A DNA stretch of 45,686 bases from Bacillus sp. Bos-x628 (GCF_040500475.1 NZ_CP159360.1:1-45686), one strand, 5' to 3'; shown: positions 24,271 through 30,775, counted from the stretch's first letter. The notes: generated by a model from the letters alone, not told the origin. Program-made: numbers and translations.

Positions 24271-24818
24271 TGATTTATGTTCTACTTGGTGCAACTTGTT
24301 CCGGTAAAACTACAGCATTAGAGACTTTAGTCAAACAAGGTTATAAAACAATTACATCTTATACAACTCGACCAAAAAGGCCAGATGAGATTGATGGAGT
24401 CGATTATCATTTCGTTACTCAAGATTATTTTAAGTGGATGGATGAATCAGGTTTATTAGTTGCAAAGAATAGCTTTAAAAGTGCATTTGGAGACGTCTGG
24501 GGCTACGCAATTAATAGCCAAGATATAAAACTCTTTGAAGATCAAATCGTGATTACAGAGCCTTCTGGGTATCGTGATTTAACTGAAAAATACGGTCCGA
24601 GTAATGTTACTGGAATCTATTTAATGGCCCCCTATGATATTCGATTAGCTAGGGGAATCAAAAGAGAAGATAATTCAGTTGAGCTCAAAAGAAGGTTGAT
24701 CGCAGATGAAAAAGATTTTGAAGGATTAGAACTTGAAGTTGATTACATTGTTGATTCAATGGATAAGGATCAGGTTATTAAGGAGATTTGTAATATTATG
24801 AATGGTGATTTTAAATGA
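24270..24818 (+). CDS. Guanylate kinase-like (d)NMP kinase
   Basis: 182 residues. Walker A GATCSGKTT (7-15) and the GMP-binding region SYTTRPKRPDEIDGVDYHFV (about 30-49) are classic guanylate kinase. The lid region ...LKRRLIADEKDFEG follows. It would convert (d)GMP to (d)GDP. It overlaps the gene on each side (one base before, four after), indicating an operon with the RusA-like gene. Confidence 0.85.
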   Translation: MIYVLLGATCSGKTTALETLVKQGYKTITSYTTRPKRPDEIDGVDYHFVTQDYFKWMDESGLLVAKNSFKSAFGDVWGYAINSQDIKLFEDQIVITEPSGYRDLTEKYGPSNVTGIYLMAPYDIRLARGIKREDNSVELKRRLIADEKDFEGLELEVDYIVDSMDKDQVIKEICNIMNGDFK

Positions 24819-25372
24819 AGAGTCTACAGTTGGTTTCACCGTTACCTCCATCAGTTAACAACTATCTTAATTACAAAGTTTCTTCAAAAGGCCCCCGTAA
24901 ATTTGTTCAATCATATCCTTCAGAAGAAACTAAGATATATAAGTCTTTCTTTATTGACTACGTGAAAGACCAAATGAAAGAACAAGAATGGGAACAACCT
25001 GAAAAGGGGAAATTAGTATTCGTAAAAATCAAGTTTTTCTTAGATCGAAAGAGGAAAGACCCTAACAATTTTTTAAAAGTTCCATTTGATGTCTTTACGG
25101 AAGCTGGAGTTTATATTGATGACGATGTGGCTCTACCAGTTGCAGAAAGGGTTTATATTGATAATCAAAATCCAAGACTAGAATTTGAAATTTATGAAGC
25201 TACTAATATTGGTGTTTTTGATGACGCAGAAGATCTTGAAGATTTCAAAAACAAAAATTGTGTTTTATGCAAGAAAAAGCCCGACAAATGTACAATATTT
25301 AAGAGAATTATTGACAATAGGGTAGTTCAAGAATTCAATCTTTCTAATAAAGAATGCTTAGCTAGGAGGTAA
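24815..25372 (+). CDS. RusA-family Holliday junction resolvase with Cys4 tail
   Basis: 185 residues. The RusA core has PLPPSVNNYLNY at the N-terminus and RKRKDPNNFLKVPFDVFTEAGVYIDDD (acidic residues 82, 92, 102-104 needed for metal). RusA proteins are about 120 residues; here about 45 extra residues carry four cysteines (149, 152, 159, 181), probably a metal-binding knob. It would resolve four-way junctions from recombination or replication. It overlaps the guanylate-kinase-like gene by ATGA. The stop lies in the terminator. Confidence 0.85.
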   Translation: MKSLQLVSPLPPSVNNYLNYKVSSKGPRKFVQSYPSEETKIYKSFFIDYVKDQMKEQEWEQPEKGKLVFVKIKFFLDRKRKDPNNFLKVPFDVFTEAGVYIDDDVALPVAERVYIDNQNPRLEFEIYEATNIGVFDDAEDLEDFKNKNCVLCKKKPDKCTIFKRIIDNRVVQEFNLSNKECLARR

Positions 25373-25387
25373 ATACCTCCTTTTCTT
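25364..25387 (+). terminator. Intrinsic terminator after the RusA-like gene
   Basis: AGGAGGTA-AA-TACCTCCT (25364-25381), a near-continuous palindrome, then TTTTCTT. Confidence 0.7.
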
Positions 25388-25724
25388 GAGTTAAACATAT
25401 ACATAAAATGAATATTTTATGTTAAAGGCCATTTGACATACCTATACATATATATGCCTATTTTTATTTATCAAAAATAGAACAAGTGTTCCCTTTAACG
25501 TCGTATTATGATATTATATTAGCGTGTCAGTCAAATAATAAAGGAACATATACATAAAAGAAATTAAACTTTCATAATCCTCTAATTTTAGTGAATAATC
25601 AAAAAATGTGTACGGTATAGTTCTTATGTAATATAATAATAATTGTAAGTTTTACCGAAATTTCCTATTATAATTCTTAAAATTCTCAAAGATGTTCCAA
25701 AAAGGGGAAATAATATTTTTTTAT
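25388..25724. other. AT-rich regulatory-looking intergenic region before the sigma factor gene
   Basis: No gene is visible on either strand. Present are a 9-bp inverted repeat ACATAAAAT/ATTTTATGT (25401-25422), a 15-bp direct repeat AACATATACATAAAA (25394-25408 and 25545-25559), TTGACA at 25435-25440, and GAACAAGTGTTC at about 25481-25492. These suggest regulator sites or a short untranslated RNA. Confidence 0.4.
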
Positions 25725-25752
25725 TTTACATTTCTATTTTCCTAGATATAAT
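25725..25752 (+). promoter_or_regulatory. SPBRE-type promoter element
   Basis: TTTACA (25725-25730), N16 ending CTAGA, TATAAT (25747-25752). It lies 70 bp before the sigma factor start. Confidence 0.75.
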
Positions 25753-25821
25753 CATTAAGTCTGATGATTATGGAAATTTTGGTTTTACTTGTGTCTTAAA
25801 AATAAATAGAGAGGACGAGAC

Positions 25822-26424
25822 GTGGTGAAGAAAAAAGCAATCTTATTTTCAAATGGATCATTAATTCAAATGACATTTGAAGAGGTGAGGAAAAGATTTT
25901 TACCAATGGTCTATAAGACTATGAAACAAGCTAATTCTAAATTCATATTTAATCAAGTTGAAGAAGAAGATTTTCAGCAAGAATTAGAGCTTGAATTATG
26001 GAGAGCTTACGAAGCATATAATTCAGATACGGGGTGCTGTTTTACAACATATCTATATCCGAAGCTAAGAAAAGGAGTAAGAAATGCTACATACTCCCGT
26101 TATGCCCAAAAAAATCAAAGTAATGGGGTCTTTTCAATATCATCACCTATTGGTGATGACGATCTCAAGATAGAAGATATGCTCGCTGCCAACGACACAT
26201 CTTTTGATAACATTACCTCTAAAGAACTTTTTTCAATTATTTTAAAAAATGTTAAAGAAGATGAAATGGACTTACTTAAAATTATTATTGACGTAAAAAA
26301 TAATCCAGTTAATGCTTATGCCAAAAAACATGGATTAACTCGCCAGGCTGCCAACCAGCGAGTCCTAAAGCTCAAGAAAAGATTACGTGCTATTATCGCC
26401 AAAGAATACCTTGAGATCGCCTAA
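25822..26424 (+). CDS. Sigma-70 family RNA polymerase sigma factor
   Basis: 200 residues. Region 2 is visible as EEEDFQQELELELWRAYEAYNSDTGCCFTTYLYPKLRKGVRN (about 47-88), and region 4 as a C-terminal helix-turn-helix NPVNAYAKKHGLTRQAANQRVLKLKKRLRAI. There is no region 1 or 3, as in small alternative sigma factors. It would redirect host RNA polymerase to phage promoters, probably late ones outside this window. The start is GTG at 25822 (or the next GTG), with AGAGGAC upstream. The long regulatory region ahead suggests tight control. The plasmid prophage pBS32 encodes a sigma factor (SigN); whether this one is related I cannot say. Confidence 0.82.
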   Translation: MVKKKAILFSNGSLIQMTFEEVRKRFLPMVYKTMKQANSKFIFNQVEEEDFQQELELELWRAYEAYNSDTGCCFTTYLYPKLRKGVRNATYSRYAQKNQSNGVFSISSPIGDDDLKIEDMLAANDTSFDNITSKELFSIILKNVKEDEMDLLKIIIDVKNNPVNAYAKKHGLTRQAANQRVLKLKKRLRAIIAKEYLEIA

Positions 26425-26444
26425 CATTAAAAATATTTTTATTC

Positions 26445-26484
26445 AAAGTCTTACTTTGCTGCCAACAAGGTAAGACTTTTATTT
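26445..26484 (+). terminator. Intrinsic terminator after the sigma factor gene
   Basis: AAAGTCTTACTTTG (26445-26458) and CAAGGTAAGACTTT (26466-26479) form a 14-bp stem with one G-U pair, then TATTTT. Confidence 0.82.
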
Positions 26485-26571
26485 TCCTTAATTATTATAA
26501 CATAATACAAAGTGGTAATAAATAGAATTTTTCGTTACAGTATTGTTTACTCATGCCTTATGCGCTTCTTT

Positions 26572-26721
26572 TTATTTCGGTGTGATCTCCCAATTCGCAT
26601 CTGACGATACATACTTTTTCAAATATTCTATCATTTTTTCTGCTTCTTCATAGCTCTGAAAATCTTCTTCTACTTCCCACACTTTATTATCACCATTTCG
26701 CGCGGTAACTACATAAGTCAT
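26572..26721 (-). CDS. Small minus-strand protein (49 aa) of unknown function
   Basis: The reverse strand encodes MTYVVTARNGDNKVWEVEED, then FQSYEEAEKMIEYLKKYVSS and DANWEITPK. GGAG lies seven bases before the ATG and the codons are well ordered. The sequence reads as a beta hairpin followed by an amphipathic helix, typical of small phage or plasmid proteins. It is one of only three minus-strand genes in the window and sits between the sigma factor and the partition locus. I do not recognise a family. Confidence 0.6.
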   Translation of the reverse strand: MTYVVTARNGDNKVWEVEEDFQSYEEAEKMIEYLKKYVSSDANWEITPK

Positions 26722-27050
26722 AAACATTCTCCATTCTTTTCTCGATTCTTGTCTTAAAATTTATTTCAATCCAATGAATCAATAGACTATATTTAAAGCT
26801 TATTTATTATTATATATATCACATATGATTAGAACACAAACATTCAAAAAACGTTAAGTTCCCTCGTAAAATTTTAAAACTTCATATTGAAATTACCAAA
26901 TTTCCATTTTTTTCATTATCCTACAAATAAAACAAATCCTATTCAGAGTCCATTATAAATTAAAATAAATAAAAATAAAAGTGTTTTATTTTTATTAGTA
27001 AAGATAAAGAGAAAACAGTTTTTCTTCATTCTCAAACGATTAGATAATGG
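26722..27050. other. AT-rich non-coding stretch ahead of the partition locus
   Basis: I see no gene and no strong promoter. The stretch is AT-rich with A/T runs and would contain the promoter of the small minus-strand gene. It may be part of a partition or replication region, being next to the 12-bp repeats. Confidence 0.35.
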
Positions 27051-27098
27051 ATTATTTAAGAGTTTATTTAAGAGTTTATTTAAGAAATTATTTACGAA
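27051..27098. repeat. Four tandem 12-bp repeats, candidate partition site
   Basis: ATTATTTAAGAG (27051), TTTATTTAAGAG (27063), TTTATTTAAGAA (27075) and ATTATTTACGAA (27087) run without gaps. They lie 65 bp before the actin-like partition gene, with the fourth copy overlapping the -35 of its promoter. This is the place and form of a parC/parN-type centromere that the adaptor protein would bind, and binding would also repress the operon. Confidence 0.6.
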
Positions 27099-27119
27099 TG
27101 AATAACTTTCCATTATAAT
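27091..27119 (+). promoter_or_regulatory. Promoter of the partition operon (TTTACGAA, N17 class)
   Basis: TTTACG (27091-27096), 17-nt spacer, TATAAT (27114-27119). Unlike SPBRE copies it has AA after TTTACG, a 17-nt spacer and no AGA before the -10. Confidence 0.7.
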
Positions 27120-27162
27120 TGAAATGTGTTCCAACCAAAGAAAACTAAGGAGATGCTTTAAC

Positions 27163-28017
27163 TTGACTTTAACCACTGTAATTGATATTGGGAATTTTAG
27201 TACAAAATACGCTTATAAGGACAAAAAACAAATTAAAGTAGGTAGTTTTCCTTCCATTCTTCATGACTATAAGGATTTAGAAGACCACGAGGGAATGGAA
27301 AGAGTACAGTACAACGAATTAGATTATTATGTTGGGGAAGCCGTTAAGAACTTCTATTTCGGTCGCGAAAAACAGATGTATTTCGGTAATACAAGAAAAG
27401 GTCATATGGAAGGCCAAATTCGATTAGTTTATGCTCTCTATACAATCTTTAAAGAAACTGGAAAGAATGAATTCAACTTGATACTAACTTGTCCATATGA
27501 AAGTATGATTTCAGATAAAGAATATTTCATCAAAAATTTCAAAGGGGAAAGAGAAGTTATTGTTGAAGGACAACCATTTAAATTCATTGTACATAATATT
27601 GTGATGGCAGCAGAAGGATTAGGAGCTTTATATTTCTCAGATTCATTAAATTGTGTCATTGTAGATGCCGGTTCTAAGACATTGAATGTTTTATATTTAG
27701 TTAATGGCTCGATAAGTAAGACGGATAGTCATACTATTAACGGTGGAACAATTGATAATTCAATACTGGATTTAGCAAAGACTTTTGCTAAGGTTTGTAG
27801 CAATATTAATTATGACTACCCTATTGTTTGTACTGGTGGTAAAGCTAAAGAAATGAAAGAACACCTAGAAGATCTTGGATATTCAGAGGTGAGTTCTGCT
27901 GAACTAGGTAAAGAGAGTTCTGCCGAACTAATTAAGGAAGATATGCCTTCTTATTACGTTAATTCAGTCGGTTTACTTCTAAAATATGGTAATAAGTTCG
28001 AGGAGATGTTTGCGTGA
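27163..28017 (+). CDS. Actin-like plasmid partition ATPase (ParM/AlfA type)
   Basis: 284 residues from the TTG at 27163, placed by AAGGAG at 27147-27152. The phosphate-1 loop is VIDIGNFSTKYAY (residues 6-18), the connect segment LILTCPYES, the phosphate-2 loop VIVDAGSKTLNVLY and the adenosine loop IVCTGGKAKEM. These define an actin-family filament ATPase. The short length and the small adaptor gene that overlaps it (GTGA) point to the AlfA group (about 275 residues) of Bacillus plasmid pLS32. It should form filaments that push plasmid copies apart through the adaptor bound at the repeats upstream. A longer reading frame from 27124 has no ribosome site. Low-efficiency TTG start. Confidence 0.85.
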   Translation: MTLTTVIDIGNFSTKYAYKDKKQIKVGSFPSILHDYKDLEDHEGMERVQYNELDYYVGEAVKNFYFGREKQMYFGNTRKGHMEGQIRLVYALYTIFKETGKNEFNLILTCPYESMISDKEYFIKNFKGEREVIVEGQPFKFIVHNIVMAAEGLGALYFSDSLNCVIVDAGSKTLNVLYLVNGSISKTDSHTINGGTIDNSILDLAKTFAKVCSNINYDYPIVCTGGKAKEMKEHLEDLGYSEVSSAELGKESSAELIKEDMPSYYVNSVGLLLKYGNKFEEMFA

Positions 28018-28283
28018 GACTCGAAGATAGCTTTATGTATCAGATCAATTGGAACAGAAAGAAGTACCCTGAAATTTGTAAAGCTCTTGAGGACGCTAAA
28101 AAACGACCGGGAGGAATTGCTTGGTACTTAAGAGAATTGATTCAAAAAGACCTTGAGGAGAAACAAAAAAGGGTTGTTCAGTCGAATCTTGTATATGAGA
28201 CCGCCCCTCGTATAGTCAATGAGTCTTCTAAACCGAAAACTGAAAAAATTGAATTACCAGATGATTCCGGCGGATTTTTATAA
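28014..28283 (+). CDS. Partition adaptor, AlfB/ParR-like DNA-binding protein
   Basis: 89 residues, GTG start overlapping the actin-like gene stop. The N-terminal half (MYQINWNRKKYPEICKALEDAKKRPGGIAWYLRELIQKDL) has the strand-helix-helix form of a ribbon-helix-helix protein, and the C-terminal tail is flexible and charged. Size and position fit AlfB or ParR, which bind the centromere repeats and the filament end. Function is inferred from context because such adaptors have little sequence conservation. Confidence 0.72.
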   Translation: MRLEDSFMYQINWNRKKYPEICKALEDAKKRPGGIAWYLRELIQKDLEEKQKRVVQSNLVYETAPRIVNESSKPKTEKIELPDDSGGFL

Positions 28284-28390
28284 AAATTGAGCTAAAGAAA
28301 AAGAGTTATTAATCTGTAGAAAAGTCGATAATAGATCTGATGTATGGTCTATCAAAAAAGTAATTCATAAAGTTTCACTCTTAATCTATT

Positions 28391-28424
28391 AAAAGGTTCA
28401 GCTATTAAGCTGGACCTTTTTTAA
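28391..28424 (+). terminator. Intrinsic terminator after the partition operon
   Basis: AAAAGGTTCAGC (28391-28402) pairs with GCTGGACCTTTT (28409-28420, one G-U), then TT. Confidence 0.8.
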
Positions 28425-28432
28425 CTTTTTCA

Positions 28433-28460
28433 TTTACGTTCTCAGTTGTAAGGATATAAT
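28433..28460 (+). promoter_or_regulatory. SPBRE-type promoter element
   Basis: TTTACG (28433-28438), N16 ending AAGGA, TATAAT (28455-28460). Confidence 0.7.
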
Positions 28461-28497
28461 TACAAAGTTAAATTTGATAATGGGGGATACTTTATCT

Positions 28498-29076
28498 ATG
28501 AATATAACTTTTAATACAGGTGTCATGGGCTCAGGAAAGTCTAAGAAATTAATTGATGATTACTTAATGGATCCAGAAGAGAACGTGGTCCTTTCAGTTT
28601 GTTTAATTGAAGATACTTTTTCAATTGGAAAAGTCGAAAGCAGGGATGGACGCAGTCTTAGATCGATCAACTTAAACAAAGACCAAATCAAACAAAATAT
28701 TTTTTTATTAGAATCCATTATATCTATGACAAACGTTCAAACGATTTATATTGATGAATCACAGTTTCTGTCTAAAGAAACTGTTGAAAAAATTGTGTCA
28801 TTATCCACGCATTACCATGGGTCTATTCACTTTTATGGTCTTGATCTAACTTTCACAGGAGAGTTGTTTGACTCGTCTAAACATCTTTTAAGCATTCTAC
28901 CTCCTGAAAATATAAATCGAATTGAACGAAGTTGTGAAGTCTCTATGTGTCCTAAGATAGCTGAATATAATGCTAGAATCGTAGACGGAAAAGTCTCTCG
29001 ATTCGGAGAAACATTTGTAGAAGAAAAGAATATTTATCTTGCTTTGTGCTCCGACCATTATTACGAATTGAGTTAA
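28498..29076 (+). CDS. Thymidine kinase-like protein
   Basis: 192 residues from the ATG at 28498 (GGGGGAT about ten bases upstream; in-frame TTG 28474 and ATG 28480 are earlier but badly spaced). P-loop GVMGSGKSKK (about 8-17), Walker B-type TIYIDESQFL, and the thymidine kinase signature FYGLDLTFTGELFDSSKHLL. The zinc/lasso part keeps CEVSMCPKIAEYNARIVDGK and LCSDHY. It would phosphorylate thymidine or deoxyuridine. The shorter segment between P-loop and Walker B and the C-x4-C spacing differ from cellular Tdk. It separates the partition operon from the rep gene but has its own SPBRE. Confidence 0.75.
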   Translation: MNITFNTGVMGSGKSKKLIDDYLMDPEENVVLSVCLIEDTFSIGKVESRDGRSLRSINLNKDQIKQNIFLLESIISMTNVQTIYIDESQFLSKETVEKIVSLSTHYHGSIHFYGLDLTFTGELFDSSKHLLSILPPENINRIERSCEVSMCPKIAEYNARIVDGKVSRFGETFVEEKNIYLALCSDHYYELS

Positions 29077-29102
29077 TAAAAATTTTATTGAATTTTTTAA
29101 TG

Positions 29103-29131
29103 AAAAAGTGAGCTTTTTGCTCACTTTTTAT
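29103..29131 (+). terminator. Intrinsic terminator
   Basis: AAAAAGTGAGC (29103-29113) and GCTCACTTTTT (29119-29129) form an 11-bp stem with its own T-run. Confidence 0.88.
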
Positions 29132-29158
29132 TTATTTTATTACATAAAATGTTATAAT
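29131..29158 (+). promoter_or_regulatory. Weak promoter-like site
   Basis: TTTATT (29131-29136), N16, TATAAT (29153-29158). The -10 is good and the -35 poor; it is the only candidate for the gene at 29202. Confidence 0.4.
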
Positions 29159-29201
29159 AAATATAGAAAGATTAATAATCTTTTACCCTGTGGAGGATAA
29201 A

Positions 29202-29558
29202 ATGAAAATCAAGATAAAAAAAAATGCTGCTGACATTTATAGAAATGAAAACACTGATCTGTCAGGGGTATATATTGGAGATCCCGTTTGGGAAGATAGA
29301 CTACAGAAAATTTCTGGGAAAACTTTAGAAGTTGACACAGAAACTTTATTCAAGTATGAATTTAATACTAAACCAATCAAGGGAGTCTCTAAAGAAGGAA
29401 TTAGAATTCCAGAAGAGTATGTAGAAGAAATTATTGATGATATTAGAAAAGGAAAAGCCTACTGTGAGCTTTGTAATCGAATCTCTGAAAGTGATCAAAT
29501 CTGTACTAATTGTGGTAAAACTGATTATTTAGAAGTATTCTTCGATGATGAAAATTAA
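29202..29558 (+). CDS. Zinc-ribbon protein of unknown function
   Basis: 118 residues from the ATG at 29202 (TGGAGGAT upstream). The C-terminal part is a zinc ribbon (Cys88, Cys91, Cys101, Cys104 in CELC...CTNC), the middle has VEEIIDDIRKGKAYC. The N-terminal 60 residues are unfamiliar. Zinc ribbons of this form often occur in transcription or nucleic-acid binding proteins. It precedes the rep gene leader and could belong to the maintenance module, though nothing shows that directly. Confidence 0.6.
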   Translation: MKIKIKKNAADIYRNENTDLSGVYIGDPVWEDRLQKISGKTLEVDTETLFKYEFNTKPIKGVSKEGIRIPEEYVEEIIDDIRKGKAYCELCNRISESDQICTNCGKTDYLEVFFDDEN

Positions 29559-29570
29559 ATATAAAAATAT

Positions 29571-29598
29571 CCCACTCTAATCGGAGAAAAAGAGTGGG
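29571..29598. terminator. Hairpin after the zinc-ribbon gene
   Basis: CCCACTCT (29571-29578) and AGAGTGGG (29591-29598), perfect 8-bp arms, no T-run. AACTCAACTACT follows at 29619-29630 although no gene starts there. Confidence 0.45.
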
Positions 29599-29675
29599 AC
29601 TGTGAAATAAATAACTTTAACTCAACTACTGATTTATATTTTACCTAATACATTTCCAATATGTCAACCTTTTCT

Positions 29676-29706
29676 TCCTTCTTTCGACGATAAAGGAGGA
29701 TTTTTT
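29676..29706 (+). terminator. Intrinsic terminator ahead of the rep promoter
   Basis: TCCTTCTTT (29676-29684) and AAAGGAGGA (29692-29700, one G-U), then TTTTTT. It insulates the rep control region from upstream transcription. Confidence 0.72.
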
Positions 29707-29714
29707 CATACTCA

Positions 29715-29743
29715 TTTACGAAAGTTCAACAAAGTATTATAAT
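29715..29743 (+). promoter_or_regulatory. Promoter of the rep gene leader (TTTACGAA, N17 class)
   Basis: TTTACG (29715-29720), 17-nt spacer, TATAAT (29738-29743). Same class as the partition promoter at 27091. It leaves a leader of about 160 nt before the rep start. Confidence 0.7.
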
Positions 29744-29911
29744 AATAAAAAATAGCCTAGTTGGCGCTAGACTATTTTTCGATTGGCAGCACCTGAGCAA
29801 ACCGATCAAAGTTTAACAGGGCTACATGTATGCCTTTTATTAACTTTTGGCTATTTTTAATACAATTATATCAGGTGTTGCTTCGGACTTCAATAAAAAG
29901 GAGCAACAAAA
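29744..29911 (+). promoter_or_regulatory. Structured rep mRNA leader with alternative pairings
   Basis: AAAAATAG (29748-29755) can pair with CTATTTTT (29772-29779), extended by CTAG/CTAG, or AAAAATAGCC (29748-29757) can pair perfectly with GGCTATTTTT (29849-29858). These are mutually exclusive. A third stem, TGTTGCT (29876-29882) with AGCAACA (29902-29908), covers the ribosome site AAGGAG (29898-29903). The layout is that of copy-number control by attenuation or translation block. Confidence 0.55.
29745..29830 (-). ncRNA. Candidate antisense RNA against the rep leader
   Basis: On the minus strand TTGTAT (29865-29860), 17-nt spacer and TAATAA (29842-29837) form a weak promoter pointing into the leader. 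The hairpin at 29748-29779 read in reverse is followed by T-rich sequence, so it would terminate the transcript. The product would be about 85 nt. Antisense RNAs of this kind control RepA_N plasmids such as pSK41 and pAD1. Inference from sequence only. Confidence 0.4.
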
Positions 29912-30775
29912 ATGAGTAAATATTTCACAGCTGATAATCTTGATTCTTTGGTATTTTACCAGGTTCCAAAAATTCTTCTGATCGGAGACAAATACAAAAC
30001 TATGAATCCGAATGCTATGAAACTCTACATAATTTTAATCGACCGAATCAAGCTCAGTATGATGAACAATTGGAAAGACGAACTCGGAAGGTATTACGTT
30101 CGTTTAAGCATTGAAAAAGGTTCAGAGCTTCTCGGATTCTCAGATTCAACTTTCAAAAGAGCAAAGAAAGAATTAGCAAAATACGAACTGTTAGAAGAAA
30201 AAAGGGAAGGGATGAACAAGTCCAACATCCTCTATCCTCTGATGTTGGAGTATACCGAAAAAGATATTTATCGGTTAAACAATGAAGTTGATGACCTTTT
30301 AATTAAAGCAGAGGAAACAGCCAAAAACATAGATAAAAACTGGATGGGTCAAAAAGAACTTTCCAGTAATGAACGGATAGGTCAAAAAGAACTTTCCGGG
30401 AAAGTTCAAATTGAACCATCAAGAGAGGTCAAATTGAACCATCCGGATCGGTCAAAAAGAACCACTAATAATAATAACTCTATTAAAAATAACTTTAATA
30501 ATAATGAGAATAATCTTGTTAACAAATTGTTAACAAGAGAAGAAACAATACATAATTTAATCTCTGAATATATGAAAAAAGGGTTGACAAAAGAAGTTTG
30601 CATTATGGTTTTAAATGAAGTAGAGAAGACTCCAGATGTTAAAAACTTGGGAGCCTATTTTAGAGTATGCCTTGATAATGCTCTTTACAAAAGAAATCTA
30701 AAGTATGGAAATATTGATTTTAATGAGAAGAAAACAAATGGCCAAGTACCGTTCTATAATTGGTTAGATAATTAA
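29912..30775 (+). CDS. RepA_N-type plasmid replication initiator
   Basis: 287 residues. The N-terminus (about 1-120) fits the RepA_N domain: LVFYQVPKILL, MNPNAMKLYIILIDRIKLSMMNNWKDELGRYYVRLSIEKGSELLGFSDSTFKRAKKELAKYELLEEKR, a winged helix. A variable, Asn-rich linker (about 135-200) coincides with the DNA iterons, and a C-terminal domain (about 205-287) ends in FYNWLDN. Such proteins start replication of low-copy Firmicute plasmids from an origin inside their own gene. The ribosome site AAGGAG is eight bases from the ATG and can be hidden in a hairpin. Together with the partition operon it forms a complete plasmid maintenance module. Confidence 0.85.
   Translation: MSKYFTADNLDSLVFYQVPKILLIGDKYKTMNPNAMKLYIILIDRIKLSMMNNWKDELGRYYVRLSIEKGSELLGFSDSTFKRAKKELAKYELLEEKREGMNKSNILYPLMLEYTEKDIYRLNNEVDDLLIKAEETAKNIDKNWMGQKELSSNERIGQKELSGKVQIEPSREVKLNHPDRSKRTTNNNNSIKNNFNNNENNLVNKLLTREETIHNLISEYMKKGLTKEVCIMVLNEVEKTPDVKNLGAYFRVCLDNALYKRNLKYGNIDFNEKKTNGQVPFYNWLDN
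30347..30464. repeat. Iterons inside the rep gene, candidate plasmid origin
   Basis: Five related repeats lie in the variable part of the initiator gene: GGTCAAAAAGAACTTTCC at 30347 and 30380, GTTCAAATTGAACCATC at 30404, GGTCAAATTGAACCATCC at 30427 and GGTCAAAAAGAACCA at 30450. Start-to-start distances are 33, 24, 23 and 23 bp, so the last four are on about the same DNA face. RepA_N plasmids keep their origin in this position. An A/T-only stretch (30465-30500) follows and may be the melting region. Confidence 0.75.

Noticed and set aside
27051..27098. Promoter array of overlapping TTTATTTAAG boxes
   Set aside because: Only the last unit is at proper distance from a -10; the tandem form and the partition genes next to it favour a protein-binding site.
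26943..27176. Minus-strand open frame across the tandem repeats
   Set aside because: Its repeated product (FLNKLLNKLLNN) is just the translation of the 12-bp DNA repeats; no ribosome site.
29780..29911. tRNA-like or T-box leader before the rep gene
   Set aside because: No acceptor-stem, T-loop or T-box bulge sequence is seen; the stems found are explained by antisense or attenuation control.
30347..30464. CRISPR array in the rep gene
   Set aside because: Repeats are 13-18 bp, imperfect, spaced by about 23 bp start to start without unique spacers of usual length, and lie in a coding frame; iterons fit better. No CRISPR array is seen anywhere in the window.
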